Origin: UBA6623 sp965238125
GTDB lineage: Bacteria > Acidobacteriota > Terriglobia > Bryobacterales > UBA6623
DNA: 64,000 bases
Direction of reading: 5' to 3'
NCBI GenBank assembly: GCA_965238125.1
Contig: OZ250179.1
Location: 6,262,001-6,326,000, forward strand
The notes under the pieces were generated by a model. The model did no database searches. It saw only the letters and a program-made list of their open reading frames with translations, and was not told the origin of the DNA. A program made the translations under genes and the position numbers. Positions 34,818-42,965 of the stretch are shown piece by piece (position 1 is the stretch's first letter; each line of letters begins with the position of its first letter).

Positions 34818-34978
34818 GGGCGGCGCGCTTTCCGCATCGTGAGAAGCAACGTTGCCCGCATCGCGCGAGGTGCGATTCCAGCCGGGGACGTGTTAATTTT
34901 GTTACTGCGGCTAAGACAAGTACGCCCGCTAAAACTTGCCGGAAATGATATTACGGATGATCGGGTACGCGCCGGCTT

Positions 34979-36055
34979 TCACGGTGTGGCACCGCGTAGG
35001 CTGTGATACTGCACATCCGGGAGCACAAGAACCTCCTGGGAGAAATTCCACCCGGAGGACCCAACCATTTTCTTAGCAATCTTCCCCAGTTCGGAAGGCT
35101 GAGTTTCCCTGTAGCGCTCGGGCAGCGCAAAATTTTCACCGTCCGGCTCTCCCTCGGTGACGGTCACCACGTCGTTGACGGCGCCGACATATCTTACGCC
35201 TGTCTCACCGTCAACCCGCCAAATGGTGGATCTCAGCTCGTAGCAGTCGAGTTCCGGGGCAACCCACACTTCATAGGACGCGTCCGACCATCCGCCGTAT
35301 TTGTGCTTGAGCACCTCGTAGCCGAGGATATTGTTGTGTTCCGTCTCGGGATCCGCTTCGAAAGCGGACAACAGAATCAAGCAACGTGCCGGGGCGGTTT
35401 CGCTCCACATGGAGCCGCCCGCTTCGTCTTCTTGGGGAATCCGGTGTGAGCTGATCAGGCGATGTTCCGGCAGGACGACCGCGTAGACGTCGGCGGCCTG
35501 ATCATCGATCGTTCTGATCTGTACTTGCTCTGGTTGGCGGCTGGGACCCGCAATCTGTCCACGGCTCGCTTTAGCTTTTGATCCGTCGCTGCGGAAAACC
35601 TCCACGACCGTCGCCGCTCCGCGCTCAACGCCATTCCTGTCGAAGATCCTGAAGTGCCTGGTGGCTGTAAAGGCCTTCTGCACCCGGGCAGCTTCATTCT
35701 GTGTCCCATCGACCCCGTTGCGCTCCCATAACACTGCATAGGCAACAAAGCCCAGGGTGACCAGGGCGCCCGTTGCCGCTATCATTCGCCACCTTGTCGG
35801 CAACGGCACTTTCTCGTCCTCCCGCCTTTCTTGTTCCGCCGAATGAGATAGGGCAATCTCAGATGGGGTGCCGAACTTCCCGGTCGCCTGCTGCTCAGCT
35901 TCGGTCTCGGGCACACCGCTTGCCTTCAACTGTTCGACGGCCGCGCGCAAGTGATCTTCCGCTTCGGCAAGGACACGGTCCCGGACAGCGGGATCCCCCG
36001 ACAACCTATCTCGTAGCTCGGCCAGGAAATCCTGGATGTCAAGGCGAGGGGTCAC
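34979..36055 (-). CDS. HAAS-type membrane protein paired with PadR
   Basis: A 358-residue protein. Residues about 1-65 form a HAAS/DUF1700-like helical domain (DFLAELRDRLSGDPAVRDRVLAEAEDHLRAAVEQL…ATGKFGTPSEIA), as found in proteins partnering PadR regulators. One membrane helix follows (MIAATGALVTLGFVAYAVLW), then about 245 residues outside the membrane of unknown function. The GTG at 36055 overlaps the TGA of padR (GTGA), so they are translationally coupled; a longer frame to 36103 overlaps padR more. It may sense a signal and be controlled with PadR. Confidence 0.75.
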   Translation of the reverse strand: MTPRLDIQDFLAELRDRLSGDPAVRDRVLAEAEDHLRAAVEQLKASGVPETEAEQQATGKFGTPSEIALSHSAEQERREDEKVPLPTRWRMIAATGALVTLGFVAYAVLWERNGVDGTQNEAARVQKAFTATRHFRIFDRNGVERGAATVVEVFRSDGSKAKASRGQIAGPSRQPEQVQIRTIDDQAADVYAVVLPEHRLISSHRIPQEDEAGGSMWSETAPARCLILLSAFEADPETEHNNILGYEVLKHKYGGWSDASYEVWVAPELDCYELRSTIWRVDGETGVRYVGAVNDVVTVTEGEPDGENFALPERYRETQPSELGKIAKKMVGSSGWNFSQEVLVLPDVQYHSLRGATP

Positions 36056-36375
36056 GAGGCCGGCTCCAGCGTGGCCGTCACGGCTCGTGAAAACTTCGGC
36101 CACTCTTGGCGGTGTTGCGCTAGGGCACGACGCCCTTTCAGGGTGAGTTTATACAGACAGCGGCGGCGGCCTGCATGACGCGACCACCGGCTCGCGAGAA
36201 ATCCTGCTCGTTCCAGACGATGGAGCGCCGGGTAAACGGTCCCCTCCGGCAGGTCAAGAGCCCCTCCGCTGCGTCTGTGCAGCTGTTGAATGACGGCGTA
36301 CCCATGCGTCGCCTGCGATTCCACGGAGGCGAAGATAAGGAAGTCGAGGTGACCCTTCAGGAGCTGACCGTGCAT
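36052..36375 (-). CDS. PadR-family transcriptional regulator
   Basis: A 107-residue winged-helix regulator. Typical blocks: LKGHLDFLIFASVESQATHGYAVIQQLHRRSGGALDLPEGTVYPALHRLERAGFL, then YKLTLKGRRALAQHRQEW. It is coupled to the downstream HAAS protein by a 4-bp overlap. The ATG has no ribosome-binding site and lies directly next to a perfect dyad, so the mRNA may be leaderless and the gene autoregulated. Confidence 0.9.
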   Translation of the reverse strand: MHGQLLKGHLDFLIFASVESQATHGYAVIQQLHRRSGGALDLPEGTVYPALHRLERAGFLASRWSRHAGRRRCLYKLTLKGRRALAQHRQEWPKFSRAVTATLEPAS

Positions 36376-36392
36376 ACCTAGTTATGCTAGGT
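36376..36392. promoter_or_regulatory. Dyad ACCTAG-N5-CTAGGT, probable PadR operator
   Basis: Perfect 6-bp arms around TTATG, immediately upstream of the padR start codon (36373-36375). Position and symmetry fit an autoregulatory PadR operator overlapping the promoter. Confidence 0.5.
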
Positions 36393-36472
36393 TAAGAGCC
36401 GCCGCGCTGTCAAGGGTTAGAGGGCGGCGTTGCGCCACTTCCGAGGTCGCCCGCGGAGCCGGGCGAAATAAG

Positions 36473-37282
36473 CTAAGGGCTCGCGCTGGAGCGCACGCGT
36501 ATATTCTCCGGCGGCTCGGTCAACCACACGCGATTTCCCTGCACTTTCACTAGATCATGCATTCCCTGTTCCTCCATCGTGGAGAGGATGTCGACACGTT
36601 CGTTGCCGTGTTCCAGGAAGCGCACGAACTTGCTCAGCCCGGTTTGGTTTCGCAAATACTTCTCGAGCCGCCGCCAAATCTTCGGCCAAATCGGTGGGAT
36701 ATCGTCAAGATCTTCCTTGCGCTGCACCCGAACGCCGTCACCGGTGCTGTCGATTGGCCAGTATCCGCGGTTGTGGCTTCTCGCGTCGGCTAGAGCAACT
36801 GTGAGCTCCTCTCGCAAGGAAGCGAAAAGCGTGTTGTAGTAAAGCGGATAGGCGAACCCGTCGCGAAGCTGGCGGAAATTCACCGAATCCCGAAGCATCG
36901 TCTCGTCTAAAAAGACATCGGACCCGTCCTGGCGGCTCGTGCCGCCGACGAAAAGAAAACTAATCGGACGCCCGCGGGTGTCCGCCATGCGAGAGAGGAC
37001 AAAACCGCGCGGTTCGGGGTTCGTGTCGCGATCGAAGCCGATCACGTCCAACATGTTGTCCCGCGACTGGGTGGCGAGTGGTTCGATCGCAGCCTTTTCG
37101 ATCGAGTCAATTCCCTCGAAGCGGAGCTGCACCGTGTCTCGTGTCCGCGTGCCGGTTCCCAGCACCACCCGACGCCGCAGACCCTGCCATAAGTTGAGAT
37201 CGTTGGCGAGGAAGCGAACAGAGTCGCCGTCCGGACGTCCGGCTTTCGGGTGAAAGCGACCTTTAATCAGCTTGAAAGGCAT
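36473..37282 (-). CDS. Thermonuclease (SNase)-like protein
   Basis: A 269-residue protein with staphylococcal-nuclease-like features: KGRFHPKAGRPDGDSVRFLAND at the N-terminus (metal-binding D-G-D-S position) and VQLRFEGIDSIEKA (equivalent to the R-x-x-GID-x-PE block, with the Glu kept). There is no signal peptide, and the C-terminal 100 residues (GLSKFVRFLEHGNERVDILSTMEEQGMHDLVKVQGNRVWL) are not part of the minimal nuclease. Catalytic competence is uncertain. The start has GGGAGA 8 bases upstream. It is divergent from the peroxidase-like gene. Function unknown. Confidence 0.65.
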   Translation of the reverse strand: MPFKLIKGRFHPKAGRPDGDSVRFLANDLNLWQGLRRRVVLGTGTRTRDTVQLRFEGIDSIEKAAIEPLATQSRDNMLDVIGFDRDTNPEPRGFVLSRMADTRGRPISFLFVGGTSRQDGSDVFLDETMLRDSVNFRQLRDGFAYPLYYNTLFASLREELTVALADARSHNRGYWPIDSTGDGVRVQRKEDLDDIPPIWPKIWRRLEKYLRNQTGLSKFVRFLEHGNERVDILSTMEEQGMHDLVKVQGNRVWLTEPPENIRVRSSASP

Positions 37283-37489
37283 GAGTTGGTTCTCCCTGAA
37301 GAGCGCTTCGGCTCCCCGTTCGTTGCACTTACCTTATTACGCGAGATTCAGGGTAGAAATGGGCCAAAGCTCAAGAAGTCCGGCGGGGGGCCATGGTCGC
37401 GGCTCCCGAATTCTTCGGCCGGGGGCAACTTCTCCAAACCAGCTTGTTACCATGGGGAAAACCGTTGGGGAGGAGGGGTGCGGCGGGCT

Positions 37490-40171
37490 ATGTTCAGGGC
37501 CAAATTGATTGCGCGAGCAGCTCTCCTCTTGCTGCTCGTCATGCCGCCCGTTGCGGCCCAATCTTTCAGCGGACTTTCCGCGCCCACCGGGCTCGATGCT
37601 TCCGACGGCGCCTATTCCACGAAAGTCGGCCTGGCTTGGGAGCACGTTCGTGGCGCGGTCAACTACCGCGTCCTTCGCGCCGGCGTCAATGACCCCGCTA
37701 CCGCCGTGCTGGTGGGAACCACCCCTTCGATCATCTTTTTCGACGAAACCGCCGTTCCCGGTGAAACCTATTTCTATTGGATCCAAGCCGAGGCGGACGG
37801 TCAGGACGGCCCCCTCAGCGCTTCCGATGAAGGCTTTCGGGCCGAGGGACGTACCAGCTTGTTCGGGCCGATCGACCCGCTGCAGCCTCCTCCCGCACCG
37901 GCGGAAAACCCCATCACCGGCGCCAAGGTTTATCTCGGCAAGACGTTGTTTTGGGAGGAGCAGCTTTCCTCCACCCGCACGGTCTCATGCGGTACCTGTC
38001 ACCGGCCGCGCAGCGGAGGCTCCGACCCGCGTTCGATGATCGGCTCGGCCGCTTCGCAAAACCCGGGCAAAGACGCCGTGTTTGACAGCGATGACGACAT
38101 CGTCGGGTCGCCCGGCGTGCCGCGCAGCGACTCTCGGGGCGCCTACCTCGGGGCGCCCAGATTCGGTATCGCCGACCAGGTTACGCCGCGCAAAGCCCAG
38201 TCGTTCATCGACGCCGGTCACAATACGCTCACCGATTCCGGGTTGCTGTGGGACGGCCGCGCCTTCCCGCGATTTGTCGATCCGCTGACCGGCGAAGTCG
38301 TCATCGAGCGCGGCGGCGCTCTCGAAACCCAATCCTTGATGCCGATCCTCGACGAAACCGAGATGAGCCATGAGAACGCCGACTGGGGCGACATCACCGC
38401 GCGGCTCGCGGCCTCGAAGCCGCTGGGGCTCGCCGCTTTCGTCCCGCCGGCACTTTCGGCTTGGGTAAGCGGGCGCGGCTACGCGGAGCTTTTCGACGAG
38501 GCCTTCGGCACGCCCGAAATCACGCCGGCCCGCATCGCCATGGCCATCGCGAGTTATGAGCCGACGCTGTTTTCCGATCGCGCGCCGATCGATCTTGTCG
38601 TCTCGGAAATCACTGAAGAACCCGCCGCGGAAGGTCGCGGCCGCGATGTCTTCTTGGACTCCAAGTGTGACGCCTGCCATCGGGCCGGGCTGTTTTCCGA
38701 CAACCGCTTCCACGCCATCGGCCTGCGCCCCACCGACGAGGACGAGGGTCGCCTCAACGTCACCGGGGACCCCAGGGATGTGGCTCAGTTCCGCACGCCC
38801 AGCCTCCGCAACGTCGGTCTTCGCGCTCCCTTCATGCACAACGGGGGCTTCGCCACTCTCGAGCAAGTCGTCGAGTTCTACGACCGCGGCGGTGATTTCG
38901 ACTCCTTCAACAAGGACACGAGTTTTGTTCGCAAACTCGGGCTCACGGACCGAGAGAAATCGGATCTCGTCGCTTTTCTGCGAAACATGCTGACCGACCC
39001 GCGGGTGGCGGCCGAGGCCGGACCGCTGTTCGACCGACCGTTGCTCTATTCCGAATCGGCCCGCGTGCCCGCGGTTTTCGGCGAGGGGTCGGCCGCCGCG
39101 GGCCGCGCGGTTCCCCAAATACGGGCGATCGAACAGCCCTTCGCCGGAAATCCGAACTTCACCGTCGGCCTGTTTGACGCGGCCGAGGGCGCGACGGCTT
39201 TTCTCGTGATCGACGAACAAGACCCCGGCATCCGCTCGACGATTCCGACCACGGCCTCGTTTTTCCGCGGCTCCACTCGGATCTCCGACGACGCCGAACG
39301 GCGCGGCTCCGCCTCGCTCAGTCTTCGCGTTCCCGACGATGCGGGCGGAATGACGCTGTTCGGTCGTTGGTATGTGAGCGATTTCGGAAGCGTGTCGGTC
39401 AGTCCGGGCTTTCGAATGACGATCTTCGAACCCGGTCGTCAACCGCCGGCCGACTCGATGTTCGCCGTCGTCTCGGCCGCGTCACTGAGCGTCGGCTCGG
39501 TCGCGCCCGAGTCGATCGTGAGCGGTTTCGGCGCTGGCTTGTCGGCGGCCACTGGAGAAGTCGAGTCTCTGCCGCTGCCGACCAGCCTCGCCGGGGTCAA
39601 CGTTCTGGTCACCGACAGCACGGGCCGCGAACGGATGGCGGGATTGTTCTTCTCCTCACCCCGGCAGATTAACTATCAAGTCCCGCCGGGAACCGCCGAG
39701 GGCGAGGCCGTCGTGTCGGTGGTTTCGGCGGGCCGGGTCGTCGCCGGGGGGAACCTACAGGTCACGGCCGTCGCGCCCGGCTTATTCGCGGCCAACGCGA
39801 ACGGTCGAGGGACGGCGGCGGCCCAGTTGTTGCGCGTGGAGCGCGACGGCTCCCAGAGCTTTCAATCCACCGCGCGGTTCGACGCCGAGCGAAACGAGTT
39901 TGTTTCGACCTCGATCGACTTCGGCCCCGACGACGATCGGCTATTCCTCGTTCTGTTCGGCACCGGCATTCGATTCCACGATGGCGATGTAACGGCGATG
40001 GTAGGCGGCGAAGCGGTCGACGTGCTCTTCGCGGGGCGCCAACCTCAGTTCGTCGGCGTCGACCAGGTGAATCTACGGTTACCCCGCACGCTGGCAGGTC
40101 GCGGCGAGGTCGACATTGTCCTCGTTGTCGACGGTCAGGCGGCGAACACCGTCCAAGTGGCCTTTGAGTAG
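37490..40171 (+). CDS. Secreted cytochrome c peroxidase-like protein with Fn3 and Solibacter C-terminal domains
   Basis: An 893-residue exported protein. Order: signal peptide (ARAALLLLLVMPPVAAQ, ends about residue 24); Fn3-like domain (about 27-120, APTGLDASDGAYSTKVGLAWEHVRGAVNYRVLRAG…); di-haem peroxidase-type region with haem motifs CGTCH (167-171) and CDACH (393-397) and the distal block FRTPSLRNVGLRAPFMHNGGFATLEQVVEFYDRGG; then a C-terminal beta-rich TIGR03437-like domain (about 655-893, SIVSGFGAGLSAATGEVESLPLPTSLAGVNVLVTDSTGRE…LINYQVPPG-like…VDQVNLRLP). The last domain is a marker of Solibacter/Bryobacter relatives. ATG 37490 was chosen for its signal peptide and upstream GGAGGAGGGG. 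Likely a periplasmic or surface redox protein; donor unknown. Confidence 0.88.
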   Translation: MFRAKLIARAALLLLLVMPPVAAQSFSGLSAPTGLDASDGAYSTKVGLAWEHVRGAVNYRVLRAGVNDPATAVLVGTTPSIIFFDETAVPGETYFYWIQAEADGQDGPLSASDEGFRAEGRTSLFGPIDPLQPPPAPAENPITGAKVYLGKTLFWEEQLSSTRTVSCGTCHRPRSGGSDPRSMIGSAASQNPGKDAVFDSDDDIVGSPGVPRSDSRGAYLGAPRFGIADQVTPRKAQSFIDAGHNTLTDSGLLWDGRAFPRFVDPLTGEVVIERGGALETQSLMPILDETEMSHENADWGDITARLAASKPLGLAAFVPPALSAWVSGRGYAELFDEAFGTPEITPARIAMAIASYEPTLFSDRAPIDLVVSEITEEPAAEGRGRDVFLDSKCDACHRAGLFSDNRFHAIGLRPTDEDEGRLNVTGDPRDVAQFRTPSLRNVGLRAPFMHNGGFATLEQVVEFYDRGGDFDSFNKDTSFVRKLGLTDREKSDLVAFLRNMLTDPRVAAEAGPLFDRPLLYSESARVPAVFGEGSAAAGRAVPQIRAIEQPFAGNPNFTVGLFDAAEGATAFLVIDEQDPGIRSTIPTTASFFRGSTRISDDAERRGSASLSLRVPDDAGGMTLFGRWYVSDFGSVSVSPGFRMTIFEPGRQPPADSMFAVVSAASLSVGSVAPESIVSGFGAGLSAATGEVESLPLPTSLAGVNVLVTDSTGRERMAGLFFSSPRQINYQVPPGTAEGEAVVSVVSAGRVVAGGNLQVTAVAPGLFAANANGRGTAAAQLLRVERDGSQSFQSTARFDAERNEFVSTSIDFGPDDDRLFLVLFGTGIRFHDGDVTAMVGGEAVDVLFAGRQPQFVGVDQVNLRLPRTLAGRGEVDIVLVVDGQAANTVQVAFE

Positions 40172-40248
40172 CGCCAAACGCGTGGCGAAAACCGGCGTCA
40201 CGTCTCCGGAAACCGCCCCAAACCGAGCCGCTTGCTAAGGGGCTGCGA

Positions 40249-40337
40249 AAAATGGGGGACAGTCCACTTCGCGCCATCGAAATATATTGATTCGATGGAA
40301 CTTATTCGGCCGGCGCTTGGGACAGTCCCCAATTTTT
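40249..40337. repeat. GGGGACAGTCC inverted-repeat element with inner hairpin
   Basis: Outer arms AAAAATGGGGGAC (40249-40261) and GTCCCCAATTTTT (40325-40337) are inverted with one mismatch. Inside lies CCATCGAA…TTCGATGG, a perfect 8-bp stem. This layout resembles REP-type elements served by RAYT transposases, but no RAYT gene is in the window. It abuts the element at 40339. Confidence 0.55.
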
Positions 40338-40338
40338 C

Positions 40339-40578
40339 CAAACCGAGCCGCGTGCGTTAGCAAGCGGTATGCGTTGAGGCTGCCGGGAGCGTTGAGCGTG
40401 ATGATCCCACCACCGCCACCCCGGGGCCTCCACCCGCTGACGGGGCTTGTTGACCGATCGCCATCCGAGATAGGCCCTTCGGACGCGGATGCAATAGCCC
40501 CGGGCATCGCATTTCCACCAACTTCCTTCGCGCTGACGGCCTCATCGCATACCGCTTGCTAATGCGCGGCTCAGTTTG
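40339..40578. repeat. MITE-like inverted-repeat element (family M, copy 1)
   Basis: A 240-bp element whose ends are near-perfect inverted repeats of about 36 bp: the left starts CAAACCGAGCCGCGTGCGTT and the right ends GCGCGGCTCAGTTTG. Interior shares GTGATGATCC…CCGCCACCCC and CCCGGGCAT…TTTCCACC with copy 2 at 58265-58492. No open frame of note lies inside. It fills the gap between the peroxidase-like gene and the S9 peptidase. Confidence 0.7.
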
Positions 40579-40622
40579 GGGGCGTCCCGCCTCCTCTCGG
40601 CTATCATGACTGCTTGGCCGAT

Positions 40623-42503
40623 ATGTCTGATATTCCAACCCTGATCCCCCGCGAAGTCCTGTTCGGCAACCCCGAACGCACCAGTCCGCGCCTATCCCCC
40701 GACGGGGCGCGCATGGCCTATCTGGCGCCCGACGAGGGTGTGCTCAATTGTTGGGTGCGAACGGTCGGCCTCGAAGATGATCACGCGGTGACGAAAGACC
40801 GCGGGCGCGGCATCCGCACCTTTTTCTGGGCCCACGACAATCGCCACCTGCTCTATCTTCAAGACGCCGACGGCGACGAAAATTGGAGCCTCTATTCGGT
40901 GAATCTCGAAACCAAGGAGATTCGCGACCTGACGCCGTTTGAGAAGGTTCGCGTCAACGAAGTCTTCACCGACCCAAATTTCCCCGACGACATCCTGCTC
41001 TCGCTCAACCGCCGCGACCCCGAGGTCTTCGATCTGCATCGCTTGCGCCTGTCGACCGGAAAGGTCGAGCCTGAGGCGGAAAACCCGGGCAACTACATCG
41101 CCTGGTTGACCGACAACGAGTTTCGGTTGAGAGGCGCAACGGCGGCTCTGCCCGAGGGCGGATTTCAACTGCTGGTTAGTCCCGCACCCGGGGCCGAATT
41201 CGAGCCGTGTCTGACCTGGGGGCCCGAGGACAACGGCGGCTGCCTCGGGTTCACGCCCGACGGCGAGCATCTCTACATCGAAGACAGCCTCGAAAGCGAC
41301 ACCACCGAACTCTATACGATCGATCTGCAAGCCCAAGGCAGAAAAGTGCTCAGCCGTGATGATCGAGTCGACCTCGGGCCAGTGCTTGTCCATCCAACGC
41401 GTCACCATGTGCAGGCGGTCGGCAGCAGCCTCGATCGGTTGCGCTGGGAAGTGCTCGATGAATCAATTGCCGAGGACTTCGCCGTGCTCGAAAAGGTTCA
41501 CGCCGGGGAGTTGAATCTGGTCAGCCGCGATTTGGCGGACCGCACGTGGCTGACCGCCTACACTTCCGACCAAGCGGCGGTCGCCTATTACACCTACGAC
41601 CGCAAGAAGCGCGAGGCGACCTACCTTTTCAGCAATCGAAGCGATCTCGGCGACTACACGCTCGCTCCGATGCAGCCGGTGAAGATCCCGGCGCGCGACG
41701 GCTTGGTGCTGCACAGCTACCTCACCGTCCCGGCCGGGGAGGCGAAGAACCTGCCGCTGGTCCTGAATGTTCACGGCGGGCCGTGGGCGCGTGATTCGTG
41801 GGGGTATGATCCCGAAACGCAGTGGTTGGCGAATCGCGGCTACGCGGTCTTGCAGGTGAACTATCGGGGTTCGACCGGTTTCGGGAAGACGTTCATGAAT
41901 GCCGGCAATCGCGAGTGGGGCGCAAAAATGCACGACGACCTACTCGATGCGGTGGACTGGGCCGTGTCGGAAGGCGTGGCCAACCGCGAGCGCGTTTGTA
42001 TCTATGGCGGTAGCTACGGCGGCTACGCGGCGCTGGTCGGCGCGGCCTTTACGCCCGATGTTTTTTGTTGCGCGGTTGATATCGTCGGTCCATCGAACAT
42101 TTGCACCTTGATCGAGTCGGTACCGCCTTACTGGAAGCCCCTGTTGAGCATCTTTCGGATCCGCGTCGGGGATGTCGAAACCGAGCGCGATTTTCTGGAA
42201 TCGCGATCGCCGCTGTTTCAGGCCGACCGCATCAATATTCCGATGCTGGTCGCCCAGGGGGCTAACGACCCGCGCGTCAAGCAAACCGAAGCCGAGCAGA
42301 TCGTCGCGGCACTCAAGGCCAAGGGGAAAGATTTCGAGTATTTGCTCTATGAAGACGAGGGGCACGGCTTCGCGCGGCCCGAGAATCGCATGGCGTTCTA
42401 TGCGGCGGCGGAGGAGTTTCTGGGGCGGCATTTGGGCGGGCGGAGTGAGCCGCCGGGGGAGGCGGAAGCGGAGATTCTGGGGAAGGTACGGCAGGCTGAC
42501 TGA
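40623..42503 (+). CDS. S9-family (prolyl oligopeptidase-type) serine peptidase
   Basis: A 626-residue peptidase with an N-terminal seven-bladed propeller (about 1-370) and a C-terminal alpha/beta hydrolase (about 375-615). The catalytic triad is visible: Ser464 in YGGSYGGYAAL, Asp549 in QGANDPRVKQ, His581 in DEGHGFARPEN. The oxyanion block is LNVHGGPWARDSWGYDPETQWLANRGYAVLQVNYRGSTGFG. There is no signal peptide, so it is probably cytoplasmic. ATG 40623 is preferred over the TTG three codons earlier. No operon partner. Confidence 0.93.
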   Translation: MSDIPTLIPREVLFGNPERTSPRLSPDGARMAYLAPDEGVLNCWVRTVGLEDDHAVTKDRGRGIRTFFWAHDNRHLLYLQDADGDENWSLYSVNLETKEIRDLTPFEKVRVNEVFTDPNFPDDILLSLNRRDPEVFDLHRLRLSTGKVEPEAENPGNYIAWLTDNEFRLRGATAALPEGGFQLLVSPAPGAEFEPCLTWGPEDNGGCLGFTPDGEHLYIEDSLESDTTELYTIDLQAQGRKVLSRDDRVDLGPVLVHPTRHHVQAVGSSLDRLRWEVLDESIAEDFAVLEKVHAGELNLVSRDLADRTWLTAYTSDQAAVAYYTYDRKKREATYLFSNRSDLGDYTLAPMQPVKIPARDGLVLHSYLTVPAGEAKNLPLVLNVHGGPWARDSWGYDPETQWLANRGYAVLQVNYRGSTGFGKTFMNAGNREWGAKMHDDLLDAVDWAVSEGVANRERVCIYGGSYGGYAALVGAAFTPDVFCCAVDIVGPSNICTLIESVPPYWKPLLSIFRIRVGDVETERDFLESRSPLFQADRINIPMLVAQGANDPRVKQTEAEQIVAALKAKGKDFEYLLYEDEGHGFARPENRMAFYAAAEEFLGRHLGGRSEPPGEAEAEILGKVRQAD

Positions 42504-42550
42504 GGAAGGTCGTGGGGCTCGCGATGCCGCGTTTCGAGTTTTGATCAGGG

Positions 42551-42778
42551 CAGAGTCCGTTTCTATGAATCGGCGGATTCATGATGCCGCCATGAAAATG
42601 GGTGGCGTGGCCGCTCCCGCCGCCCTTTCAGGGCTCCCTCCCAGGTGGAGGCTACCCAGGGTTCCGCCTTCGGCTCCACCCTGGGCTGGGGCTCCTGTCG
42701 CCGCTTCGCGGCGGCGGCGGTTCGCGATTTCGGTGAAAGCAAGTTAATGCATGATATTCTCGGGGGCTATTTTCGGAG
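42551..42778. repeat. Dispersed palindromic repeat (family P, copy B)
   Basis: Same block order as copy A: ATGAATCGGCGGATTCAT, CATGAAAATGGGTGGCG, GCCGCCCTTTCAGGGCT, CCCAGGG…CGGCTCCACCCTGGGCT, CCGCCGCTTCGCGGCGG-like, then AATGCATGATATTCTCGGGG GCTATTTTCGGAG. A further short piece (GGTTCCGC…CTCCACCGTGGGCTA) follows at 42935-42968. The 462-bp gap between the S9 and PQQ genes holds no supported gene. Confidence 0.7.
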
Positions 42779-42965
42779 CAGCGATGTCGCCACGAATGGC
42801 GACACGGCACGATGAAAGCGTGCGCCACGTCGGGGGGGGCGTTCGACGTCGAGGAGGTTCCGGGGCTGTTTTCGGATGAGTTGGACGGCCTTTTCCCCGT
42901 GCCCCTGCCGCGGCTTGCCGTCATATTGTGCGGTTACCCACGGTTCCGCTTCGCTCCACCGTGGG

